Below, piece by piece: positions 1 through 5,093 of a stretch of DNA of 5,093 bases. The notes beneath the pieces are model-generated. The model had not been told where the DNA came from and ran no database searches. It was given only the letters and a program-made list of their open reading frames with translations. This DNA is from Aeromicrobium sp. (GTDB lineage: Bacteria; Actinomycetota; Actinomycetes; Propionibacteriales; Nocardioidaceae): contig JALRKU010000406.1 of assembly GCA_023254755.1 (NCBI GenBank), positions 1 through 5,093 of the forward strand, read 5' to 3'. Each line of letters begins with the position of its first letter. Position 1 is the first letter of the stretch. The translations under genes were made by a program, and so were the position numbers.

Positions 1-1
1 G

Positions 2-178
2 GATCGCGTCGTCATGGGCGACGGACCCGCACCAGCCGTCGACGACGTCCCCCGCACCGTCCGCCTTGCCGACCGCGTCGCCCTCGCCGCCGCCCTCACC
101 TGCGCCGCCCTCCCCCTCCTCCCCCGCCGCCCCCGCCGCCGCGCGACCCCCGTGGATGGTGGATCCGCAACCGAATAG
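2..178 (+). CDS. cobD: C-terminal end of adenosylcobinamide-phosphate synthase CobD/CbiB (partial, cut by left edge)
   Basis: The frame is open from base 2 to a TAG at 176-178, giving 58 residues. The start MGDGPAPAVDDVPRTVRLADRV (residues 5-26; key pattern GDGPAP, then D-VPR-VRLADRV) resembles the C-terminal end of CbiB/CobD proteins, which carry a GDG-P motif followed by a last hydrophobic helix. Here residues about 27-40 are hydrophobic (VALAAALTCAALPLL) and are followed by an arginine-rich tail (PRRPRRR), as expected for a membrane segment with a positive cytoplasmic end. CbiB is an integral membrane protein that joins (R)-1-amino-2-propanol or its phosphate to adenosylcobyric acid, the product of CobQ encoded nearby. 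The gene converges on cobK. Oddity: the last six codons (GGSATE) and the base before them lie within the left arm of an inverted repeat, and the stop follows that arm directly, so the native C-terminus may have been altered. The identification rests on a short tail plus context, so it is good but not certain. Confidence 0.72.
   Translation, partial: DRVVMGDGPAPAVDDVPRTVRLADRVALAAALTCAALPLLPRRPRRRATPVDGGSATE
108..134 (-). other. G-quadruplex-type motif on the - strand (C-runs on +)
   Basis: The + strand shows C-runs of 3, 5, 5 and 5 at 108-110, 112-116, 121-125 and 130-134, separated by 1, 4 and 4 bases. Read on the - strand this satisfies the standard G3+N1-7 four-run pattern. It lies inside the end of cobD and encodes the PLLPRRP stretch, so codon bias alone (CCC, CTC, CGC) could explain it. 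It would be in the template strand of cobD and in the RNA of any cobK readthrough transcript. The pattern is visible; folding is inference. Confidence 0.4.
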
Positions 179-282
179 GCCTAGCGCCGGGGTGTTGGTG
201 GCCCAGCAACCGAAAGCCGGCTCATCTGGTTGCAGAAGCACCAGGCAGACCGGATCTCACGCTTTCGGTTGCGGATCCACCA
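157..282. repeat. Symmetric four-copy repeat element with perfect 19-bp inverted ends
   Basis: The left arm TGGTGGATCCGCAACCGAA (157-175) is the exact reverse complement of 264-282. Two diverged copies lie inside: a forward one at 196-214 (16 of 19 bases match) and a reverse one at 225-243 (about 14 of 19 match). Copies start 39 bases apart on each side, so the order is forward, forward, reverse, reverse, with gaps of 20, 10 and 20 bases. Extra small palindromes are TAGGCCTA (176-183) and AGCCGGCT (215-222) near the centre. A single RNA or DNA strand could fold into a nested hairpin: the outer 19-bp stem, then 196-200 with 239-243 and 206-211 with 228-233. It sits between the convergent ends of cobD and cobK, overlapping the former and ending 13 bases before the stop of the latter. 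It may be a REP/MITE-like mobile repeat or a bidirectional 3'-end structure. I see no flanking target duplication, no T-tract and no coding capacity for a transposase. Confidence 0.85.
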
Positions 283-295
283 CCCTCGGGGAACC

Positions 296-1036
296 TCAGG
301 AGCGCTCGACGGCCCAGGCGGCGGCGGTGGCCGGGTCGGCGACGGTGAGGACGCCGGCCGGGGTGGGGGCGCGGCGGACCACGACGACCGGGAGGTCGCG
401 CTCGGCAGCGGCCTCGAGCTTGGGCCAGGTGTACGCGCCGCCGGAGTCCTTGGTGACGACGACGTCGAGGCGGTGCTCGTCGATCAGCGCCAGCTCGCCG
501 GCGAGCTCGTAGGGCCCGCGGCTGCGCAGCCGGGTCCACGCGCTCGGCAGCTCGATCTCGGGGGCGTCGACGACGCGCACCACCGCCTCGTGATCGCCGA
601 GCGGGCCGACGAAGTGGTGCAGCGACTGCCGACCGATCGTCAGGAACGGACGGCGGCCCAGCGCTGCGGCGGTCGTGGCGGCCGCGTCGTGCGTGTCGAC
701 CCAGTGCCACCCGTCGGCCCCCGGGGCCTCGGACCAGCCCGGACGTTCGAGCCGCAGCAGCGGCACGCCGTCGACCGTGCAGGCCTCGACCGCGTTGCGC
801 GTCATGCCCGCCGCGAACGGGTGGGTCGCGTCGACGACGGCGTCGATCCTCATCTCGGCCAGGTAGGCGCGCAGCCCCGGCACCCCGCCGAAGCCACCGA
901 TCTGCACCGCGCCGACCGGGAGCCGCGGCTCGGCCACGCGGCCGGCCAGCGAGGTCATGAAGCGGACTCCGGCCTGCTGCAGCAGCTCGGCCAGGGCTCG
1001 CGCCTCGCTCGTGCCGCCGAGCACCAGGACGGTCAC
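296..1036 (-). CDS. cobK: Precorrin-6A reductase CobK
   Basis: This 246-residue protein is the NADPH-dependent reductase that converts precorrin-6A to precorrin-6B in the corrin-ring stage of aerobic (late cobalt insertion) cobalamin synthesis; it is cytoplasmic. Family signatures in order: an N-terminal nucleotide-binding loop VLVLGGTSEAR (residues 3-13), DATHPFA (69-75), LRLERPGW (94-101), FLTIGRQ (131-137), SRGPYE (172-177), VTKDSGG (194-200) and KLEAA (206-210) near the C-terminus. All are the expected CobK/CbiJ landmarks and the length is normal for the family, so it looks intact. The GTG start at 1036 is chosen because the core fold begins at once (VTVLVLGG) and because the start overlaps the cobQ stop as GTGA. 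No convincing Shine-Dalgarno precedes it, which fits translational coupling to cobQ. The open frame continues upstream into cobQ, but that stretch is a shadow. The stop TGA is at 296-298, next to the repeat element. Confidence 0.95.
   Translation of the reverse strand: MTVLVLGGTSEARALAELLQQAGVRFMTSLAGRVAEPRLPVGAVQIGGFGGVPGLRAYLAEMRIDAVVDATHPFAAGMTRNAVEACTVDGVPLLRLERPGWSEAPGADGWHWVDTHDAAATTAAALGRRPFLTIGRQSLHHFVGPLGDHEAVVRVVDAPEIELPSAWTRLRSRGPYELAGELALIDEHRLDVVVTKDSGGAYTWPKLEAAAERDLPVVVVRRAPTPAGVLTVADPATAAAWAVERS
1033..1036 (-). promoter_or_regulatory. cobQ stop / cobK start overlap (GTGA)
   Basis: On the - strand the four bases GTGA contain the cobK GTG start (1036-1034) and the cobQ TGA stop (1035-1033). 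The stretch just upstream, inside cobQ, shows no purine-rich ribosome site. This is the usual arrangement for termination-reinitiation coupling, so cobK expression probably depends on translation of cobQ from a shared mRNA. Confidence 0.85.
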
Positions 1037-2502
1037 GCGTGCGGACCGATCACGGGAACGTCGCCGACGCCGTCGCGCGCCAGCGCCAGCAGGGCGTCGA
1101 GGTCGAGGTGCTGCTCGGCCAGGTCGCCCAACAGGTCGAGCCGCCGCTCGCGAGCCGCCGGGAACGACACGTCGGACGCCGGCAGGCCCAGCGTCTCGCG
1201 CAGGAAGGCGTGCCGGAAGCCGTCGGACTCCAGGCTGCCGTGCCACATCGTGCCGAACACCGCACCCTGCCTGGCCCCGTCGAGGAACGGCTCGGCGTCG
1301 GTGCCGACCGTGATGCGTCCGTGGTGGATCTCGTAGCCCCCGACCGGTTCGCCGAGGGCCTCGCCCATCGGCAGTCGCAGGACCTTGTCGGCCGCGAACC
1401 GGGTGACCACGTCGAGCAGCCCGAGGCCGTCGACCTCGGTGCCCGCGGCCGCCTCGACGCCGTCGACGTCGACGACCCGGCGGCCCAGCATCTGGCACCC
1501 GCCGCACACGCCCAGCACCGGACGGCCGGACGCCGCGTGGGCGACCACGGCGCGGTCGAGACCTCGCTCGCGCAGCCAGCCGAGGTCGCTGATCGTCGAC
1601 CGGGTGCCGGGCAGCACGACCAGGTCGGCCCCGAGCAGCCGTTGCGGATCGGTGACGAACTCGACGTCGAGCCCCGGCTCGAGGCCGAGCGCGTCGACGT
1701 CGGTGAAGTTGCTGATGCGTGGCAGCCGCACCACCGCGACCCGCAGCGCGTCGTCGGACCGCGCGCGCCGACCGGCCAGGTCGAGCGCGTCCTCGGAGTC
1801 GAGCCACAGGTCCGGGCTCCACGGCAGGACGCCGTGCACGCGCCGCCCGGTGAGGCGCTCGAGCTCGTCGAGGCCGGGCGCGAGCAACGTCTCGTCGCCG
1901 CGGAACTTGTTGACCACGAAGCCCGCGACGAGGCGCTGGTCCGCGGGCTCGAGCAGGGCCACGGTGCCGTAGAACGCCGCGAACACCCCGCCCCGGTCGA
2001 TGTCGCCCACCACGACGGTGGGCACGTCGCCGTGCCGGGCCAGGCCCATGTTGACGTAGTCGCCGGCGCGCAGGTTGATCTCGGCCGGGCTCCCGGCGCC
2101 CTCGGCGACGACCAGCTCGAACCGCGACGCGAGGTCGTCGAACGCCGCGTGCGCGGCCTCGGCCAGGTGGGGCCGACCACCGATGAACTCGGTCGACGCG
2201 ATCTCGCCGGCCGGCCGGCCCATCACCACGACGTGGCTGGCCCTGTCACCGCCCGGCTTGAGCAGCACGGGGTTCATCGCCGCCTCGGGCTCGACGCCTG
2301 CAGCCACCGCCTGCACCCACTGGGCGCGACCGATCTCGGCGCCGTCGACCGTCACCATCGAGTTGTTGCTCATGTTCTGGGCCTTGAACGGCGCCACCTG
2401 GATGCCGCGGCGCGAGAACGCACGGCACAGGCCCGTGACGACCGCGGTCTTCCCGGCGTCGGACGTGGTGCCCGCGACGAGGAGGCGAGCGGACCGTGTC
2501 AC
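1033..2502 (-). CDS. cobQ: Adenosylcobyric acid synthase (glutamine-hydrolysing) CobQ
   Basis: This 489-residue cytoplasmic enzyme uses ATP and glutamine to amidate side chains b, d, e and g of adenosylcobyrinic acid a,c-diamide, giving adenosylcobyric acid (also called CbiP in the anaerobic naming). The N-terminal half is a dethiobiotin-synthetase-like ATPase domain: GTTSDAGKT (11-19), AQNMSNNS (41-48), EGAGSPAEINL (134-144), GDIDRGG (166-172) and NKFRGD (198-203). The C-terminal half (about 253-450) is a class I glutamine amidotransferase of the CobB/CobQ type: LPGTRST (297-303), the nucleophile elbow GVCGGCQMLG (331-340, Cys333), YEIHHG (390-395) and GTMWHGSLESD (417-427, His421). The CobQ hallmarks AQNMSNNS and SPAEINL separate it from CobB. 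Length is typical and no break is seen. The GTG at 2502 gives the expected short N-terminus; a GTG at 2511 in the same frame would add three valines and is less likely, because the first lies 7 bases after a -10 box. It is the first gene of the cobQ-cobK unit. Confidence 0.97.
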   Translation of the reverse strand: MTRSARLLVAGTTSDAGKTAVVTGLCRAFSRRGIQVAPFKAQNMSNNSMVTVDGAEIGRAQWVQAVAAGVEPEAAMNPVLLKPGGDRASHVVVMGRPAGEIASTEFIGGRPHLAEAAHAAFDDLASRFELVVAEGAGSPAEINLRAGDYVNMGLARHGDVPTVVVGDIDRGGVFAAFYGTVALLEPADQRLVAGFVVNKFRGDETLLAPGLDELERLTGRRVHGVLPWSPDLWLDSEDALDLAGRRARSDDALRVAVVRLPRISNFTDVDALGLEPGLDVEFVTDPQRLLGADLVVLPGTRSTISDLGWLRERGLDRAVVAHAASGRPVLGVCGGCQMLGRRVVDVDGVEAAAGTEVDGLGLLDVVTRFAADKVLRLPMGEALGEPVGGYEIHHGRITVGTDAEPFLDGARQGAVFGTMWHGSLESDGFRHAFLRETLGLPASDVSFPAARERRLDLLGDLAEQHLDLDALLALARDGVGDVPVIGPHA

Positions 2503-2515
2503 GACGACCACCCTA
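2503..2515 (-). promoter_or_regulatory. Probable cobQ promoter -10 box, leaderless-type spacing
   Basis: On the - strand TAGGGT (2515 to 2510) matches the actinobacterial TANNNT -10 pattern and is followed by 7 bases (GGTCGTC) and then the GTG start at 2502. Transcription would begin at or one base before the start codon, giving a leaderless mRNA. The same bases include AGGGTGG, which could act as a ribosome site 5 bases from the start, so a leadered transcript is the alternative. No good -35 (TTGACA-like) is seen at 17-18 bases. Confidence 0.5.
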
Positions 2516-2537
2516 TCGACGCGCCCGCACCCTCCCC

Positions 2538-2584
2538 CCGCCGCTGCGGCGGTCCCGCGGGGAGCAGGTGCGCCGCGTCCGGAC
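2538..2584. repeat. Three perfect palindromes in the cobQ/rnhA divergent promoter region
   Basis: The 111-base gap between the divergent cobQ and rnhA starts holds three exact palindromes: CCGCCGCTGCGGCGG (2538-2552, 7-bp arms about a central T), CCCGCGGG (2554-2561) and GTCCGGAC (2577-2584). They lie at the -35 or upstream positions of both predicted promoters, where an operator for a dimeric regulator could sit. Palindromes are common in GC-only sequence, so function is uncertain. No B12 riboswitch can be seen: the gap is too short for a complete one and I find no B12-box-like stretch. Confidence 0.5.
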
Positions 2585-2601
2585 GGGCCGCGACGACCGC
2601 C

Positions 2602-2613
2602 TACGCTGAGGCC
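2602..2613 (+). promoter_or_regulatory. Probable rnhA promoter -10 box, leaderless-type spacing
   Basis: TACGCT (2602-2607) matches TANNNT and is followed by 6 bases before the GTG at 2614. The only purine stretch, GAGG (2608-2611), is 2 bases from the start, too close for a normal ribosome site, so a leaderless mRNA starting at the GTG is the better reading. The region at the -35 distance (near TCCGGA, 2578-2583) is only a poor match. Confidence 0.55.
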
Positions 2614-3060
2614 GTGCCCGACCCCACCCCCGTCGAGATCTCGACCGACGGCGCCTGCCTCGGCAACCCCGGCCCCGGCGGCTGGGGCGCCGTGCTGCGC
2701 TACGGCGACCACGAGAAGGAGCTGTCGGGCGCCGAGCCCGACACCACCAACAACCGCATGGAGCTGATGGGCGCGATCAAGGGCCTCGAGGCCGTCACGC
2801 GTCCGTCGACCGTCATCATCTACACCGACTCGACCTACGTGAAGAACGGCATCACGTCGTGGGTGAAGAACTGGCAGCGCAACGGCTGGCGCACCTCGGC
2901 CAAGCAACCGGTCAAGAACGCCGACCTGTGGGCCGAGCTGGTGGCCCAGACCGAGCGCCACGACGTGGAGTGGCGCTGGGTCAAGGGCCACGCCGGCGAC
3001 CACTACAACGAGATCGCCGACCGCCTCGCCACCACCGCCGCGAGGTCCCTGCGCGGCTGA
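2614..3060 (+). CDS. rnhA: Ribonuclease HI
   Basis: This 148-residue enzyme cleaves the RNA strand of RNA:DNA hybrids, removing R-loops and primer RNA in the cytoplasm. The whole protein is one RNase H fold. The catalytic carboxylates are all present: Asp12 in STDGACLGNPGPGGWG, Glu50 in NNRMELMGAI, Asp72 in YTDSTYV and Asp136 in NEIADRLA, plus the mobile His126 in VKGHAG. Each is exactly two residues later than in the E. coli enzyme (10, 48, 70, 134, 124). The basic protrusion that grips the hybrid is present (WVKNWQRNGWR, 83-93, then KQPVKNADLW), which marks it as the E. coli-like type rather than the short archaeal/RnhC-type. Length is close to the usual 150-155. The GTG start is supported by the conserved distance to Asp12 and the -10 box 6 bases upstream. 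The frame stays open far upstream, antisense to cobQ, but that is a shadow. It is divergent from cobQ. Confidence 0.97.
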   Translation: MPDPTPVEISTDGACLGNPGPGGWGAVLRYGDHEKELSGAEPDTTNNRMELMGAIKGLEAVTRPSTVIIYTDSTYVKNGITSWVKNWQRNGWRTSAKQPVKNADLWAELVAQTERHDVEWRWVKGHAGDHYNEIADRLATTAARSLRG

Positions 3061-3109
3061 CGGCCTGGTCGCGAGGCAGGATCACGATGCCGGACGCACC
3101 CGCCGCGAG

Positions 3110-3121
3110 TAGCCTCGGGGC
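3110..3121 (+). promoter_or_regulatory. Probable acyl-CoA oxidase gene promoter -10 box, leaderless-type spacing
   Basis: TAGCCT (3110-3115) matches TANNNT and is followed by 6 bases (CGGGGC) and then the ATG at 3122. No ribosome site is present at a normal distance, so a leaderless transcript is likely. The box lies in the 61-base gap after rnhA, suggesting that the oxidase gene has its own promoter rather than relying on rnhA readthrough. No clear -35 is seen. Confidence 0.55.
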
Positions 3122-5026
3122 ATGACCCTCGGTGACGAGCTGCGGATCGCGCTCGACGGCAAGTGGCGGCACGTGCGCGAGCAGTCGCGCAAGGAGCTCG
3201 CCGAGATGGATCTGCTCTACGACCACGACCTGACGCTCCACGAGGCGCGGGCCCGAGTGCTCGAGCAGATGCGCAAGCTCGTGCCCACCGGCATCCCCGC
3301 GGCGGGCTACAAGGTCGAGGCGGGCGGCACCGGCGACCCCGGCATGGCCGTCACGGGCATCGAGATGCTGGCGCAGTTCGACCTGTCGCTGATGGTCAAG
3401 GCCGGCGTGCAGTGGGGGCTGTTCGGCGGCGCGATCGAGAACCTCGGCACCAAGGCCCACCACGAGCGGTACGTCAAGGACCTCATCAACCTCGACCTGC
3501 TCGGCTGCTTCGCGATGACCGAGACCGGCCACGGCAGCGACGTGCAGAGCCTCGAGACCACCGCCACGTACGACCAGGCCACGCAGGAGTTCGTCATCGA
3601 CTCCCCCACGCCGTCGTCGCGCAAGGACTACATCGGCGGAGCCGCCGAGCACGCCACGGTGGCCGCGGTGTTCGCCCAGCTGATCACCAAGGGCGAGTCG
3701 CACGGCGTGCACTGCTTCGTCGTGCCGATCCGCGACGAGCACGGCGACGACCTGCCCGGCGTCACCACGTCGGACTGCGGCCACAAGGGCGGGCTCGGCG
3801 CCGTCGACAACGGGCGCATCGTGTTCAACGGCGTCCGGATCCCGCGCGAGAACCTGCTCAACCGCTACGGCCAGGTCGACGAGGGCGGCACCTACTCCTC
3901 GCCGATCGACAACGTCAACCGCCGCTTCTTCACGATGCTCGGCACCCTCATCCGCGGACGCGTCAGCGTCGGCGGGTCGGCCAGCGCCGCCGCCGAGGTC
4001 GCCCTGTCCATCGCCGGCCGCTACGCGCTCCAGCGCACCCAGTTCGGGCCGAAGGACGGTCCCGAGGTCACGCTGATGGACTACCGCATGCACCAGCGGC
4101 GGCTGCTGCCGCTGATCGCGCGGTCGTACGCCTACCGGTTCGCGCAGAACCAGCTGGTCGCCCGCATGCACCGCCTGCAGACCAGCGACGTGCCCGACGC
4201 GCAGCAGTCGCGCGAGCTCGAGGGGCGGGCCGCCGGACTCAAGGCGGCGCAGACCTGGCACGCCACGACCGCCATCCAGGAGGCCCGCGAGGCCTGCGGC
4301 GGCGCCGGCTACCTCGCCGAGAACCGCCTCACCACGCTCAAGGGCGACACCGACGTGTTCACCACGTTCGAGGGCGACAACCACGTGCTGTTCCAGCTCG
4401 TCGCCAAGGAGCTGCTCACGTCGTACGCGTCCGAGGTGGGCGGCCTCGACCCGGTCGGCATGGTCAAGTTCGTGGCCTCGACGGCCACCGACGTGGTCAA
4501 GGAGCGCACGGCGGCGGCCCAGCTGATCCAGCGCCTCATCGACGCACGCCCCGGCAGGAGCGACGACGACCACGACCTGCTCGACCGAGGCACTCAGCTC
4601 GGGTTGTTCGAGGACCGCGAGGAGCACGTGCTCGAGACGGCCGCCCGCCGCCTGCGTCGCGCCGCCGGCAAGCCCGAGGACGAGGCGTTCGCCATCTTCA
4701 ACGCCGCCCAGGACCACGTCATCCGGCTCGGGCGCGTGCACGTGCAGCGCGTCGTGCTGGAGGCCTTCACGGCGGGCATCGCCCGCTGCCAGGACCCCGA
4801 CGCCCAGGACCTGCTGCGCGACGTCTGCTCGCTCTACGCCCTCACCGAGATCGAGTCGGACCTGGCCTGGTTCATGGGACACCACCGGATCTCGGACGCG
4901 CGGGCCAAGACGGTCACCGGACTCGTCAACGACCTGCTCGACAAGCTCGCTCCCCAGACGCTCACGCTGGTCGAGGGCTTCGGTGTCCCCCAGGCCAGCC
5001 TCGGCGCCGAGATGCTCGCGCACTAG
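3122..5026 (+). CDS. Acyl-CoA oxidase/dehydrogenase family flavoprotein (ACOX-like)
   Basis: This 634-residue FAD enzyme should introduce the trans-2 double bond into an acyl-CoA, the first step of fatty-acid beta-oxidation. The order of parts follows acyl-CoA oxidases: an N-terminal helical region (about 1-125), a flavin-binding middle domain with CFAMTETGHGSDVQSLETTA (129-148), FVIDSPTPSSRKDYIGGAA (157-175), HGVHCFVVPIRD (194-205), DCGHKGGLGAVDNGRI (218-233) and VRIPRENLLNRYG (238-250), then a helical domain with GRVSVGG (279-285), RYALQRTQFG (300-309) and CGGAGYLAENR (392-402). Glu417 in TTFEGDN (414-420) matches the catalytic base of acyl-CoA oxidases. Residues from about 430 form a second helical C-terminal domain, which ordinary acyl-CoA dehydrogenases of about 380-400 residues lack; this makes oxidase-type architecture likely. 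Whether electrons go to oxygen (making H2O2) or to an electron-transfer flavoprotein cannot be read from the sequence. The ATG start at 3122 is supported by the upstream -10 box. No signal peptide or peroxisome-type tail is seen. Substrate chain length is unknown. Confidence 0.92.
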   Translation: MTLGDELRIALDGKWRHVREQSRKELAEMDLLYDHDLTLHEARARVLEQMRKLVPTGIPAAGYKVEAGGTGDPGMAVTGIEMLAQFDLSLMVKAGVQWGLFGGAIENLGTKAHHERYVKDLINLDLLGCFAMTETGHGSDVQSLETTATYDQATQEFVIDSPTPSSRKDYIGGAAEHATVAAVFAQLITKGESHGVHCFVVPIRDEHGDDLPGVTTSDCGHKGGLGAVDNGRIVFNGVRIPRENLLNRYGQVDEGGTYSSPIDNVNRRFFTMLGTLIRGRVSVGGSASAAAEVALSIAGRYALQRTQFGPKDGPEVTLMDYRMHQRRLLPLIARSYAYRFAQNQLVARMHRLQTSDVPDAQQSRELEGRAAGLKAAQTWHATTAIQEAREACGGAGYLAENRLTTLKGDTDVFTTFEGDNHVLFQLVAKELLTSYASEVGGLDPVGMVKFVASTATDVVKERTAAAQLIQRLIDARPGRSDDDHDLLDRGTQLGLFEDREEHVLETAARRLRRAAGKPEDEAFAIFNAAQDHVIRLGRVHVQRVVLEAFTAGIARCQDPDAQDLLRDVCSLYALTEIESDLAWFMGHHRISDARAKTVTGLVNDLLDKLAPQTLTLVEGFGVPQASLGAEMLAH

Positions 5027-5055
5027 GCCGACCGCAGTCGAGCCCGTCCGCTGCA

Positions 5056-5078
5056 CGGTCCGGGGCCGCCGCGGACCG
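5056..5078 (+). terminator. GC-rich hairpin after the oxidase gene, possible terminator
   Basis: CGGTCCG (5056-5062) pairs exactly with CGGACCG (5072-5078). Inside, after one G-G mismatch, two more G-C pairs (5064-5065 with 5069-5070) close a three-base loop. It begins 29 bases after the oxidase stop. There is no T-tract, as is common for actinobacterial 3' ends, so a terminator role is tentative. The rest of 5027-5093 shows no gene. Confidence 0.35.
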
Positions 5079-5093
5079 CCACCGACGCGACGA

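Noticed and set aside
157..282. CRISPR-like spacing of repeats (39 bases)
   Set aside because: The copies change orientation halfway, the inner ones are degenerate, and there are only two per direction with no cas genes, so this is an inverted structure and not an array.
157..282. Insertion sequence with terminal inverted repeats
   Set aside because: At 126 bases it cannot encode a transposase, and the flanks (149-156 and 283-290) show no target-site duplication. A non-autonomous element remains possible and is listed as a finding.
296..1822. 508-residue fused CobK reading with a long N-terminal extension
   Set aside because: The extra 262 residues are the shadow of cobQ in another frame; the CobK fold begins at the GTG at 1036, which overlaps the cobQ stop.
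2503..2511. Upstream GTG (2511) as the cobQ start
   Set aside because: It would overlap the -10 box and adds only three valines; the GTG at 2502 fits both the -10 spacing and a ribosome site.
2503..2613. Cobalamin riboswitch upstream of cobQ
   Set aside because: The gap is too short for a complete one, the predicted RNA has no leader, and no B12-box-like sequence was seen.
1039..3060. Long + strand open frame running antisense through cobQ and in frame into rnhA (673 codons)
   Set aside because: Only the last 148 codons match a family (RNase HI). The rest is low-complexity Arg/Ala/Gly/Val typical of antisense frames in high-GC genes, and the rnhA start is fixed by its own promoter box and catalytic spacing.
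3061..3109. Hairpin terminator after rnhA
   Set aside because: Only 4-bp stems (GCCT 3063-3066 with AGGC 3074-3077) and no T-tract; too weak to call.
2981..5056. 691-codon - strand open frame opposite the oxidase gene
   Set aside because: It mirrors a well-recognised gene, has repetitive V/E/R/G-rich composition and no recognisable motif; it is a codon-bias shadow.

Overview
The window is high-GC DNA with start codons, codon bias and gene types typical of an actinobacterium. The B12 enzymes together with an actinobacterial-type acyl-CoA oxidase suggest a Nocardioidaceae-like member of the Propionibacteriales, but that family assignment is inference only. There are five protein genes: one cut by the left edge and four complete.

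Layout: (1) Positions 2-178 on the + strand hold the last 58 codons of a gene best read as cobD/cbiB (adenosylcobinamide-phosphate synthase). (2) Positions 157-282 hold a symmetric four-copy repeat with perfect 19-bp inverted ends. It lies between the convergent cobD and cobK ends and supplies the last codons of cobD. (3) On the - strand, cobQ (2502 to 1033) and cobK (1036 to 296) form a two-gene cobalamin unit joined by a 4-base GTGA overlap. (4) Positions 2503-2613 are a compact divergent promoter region with three perfect palindromes. (5) On the + strand follow rnhA (2614-3060, RNase HI) and a 634-residue acyl-CoA oxidase/dehydrogenase (3122-5026). (6) Positions 5027-5093 are non-coding as far as visible and contain a small GC-rich hairpin.

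How the genes fit together: CobK acts in the corrin-ring stage of aerobic B12 synthesis. CobQ amidates the side chains to make adenosylcobyric acid, and CobD/CbiB attaches the aminopropanol arm to that product, so the left half is a piece of a B12 locus. rnhA (RNA:DNA hybrid removal) and the acyl-CoA oxidase (fatty-acid beta-oxidation) have no evident functional tie to it or to each other.

The two most notable signals are non-coding. One is the symmetric repeat at the cobD/cobK junction. The other is that all three genes with their own upstream region (cobQ, rnhA, the oxidase) carry a TANNNT -10 box ending 6-7 bases before the start codon, the layout of leaderless transcripts. I see no clearly novel protein system here.
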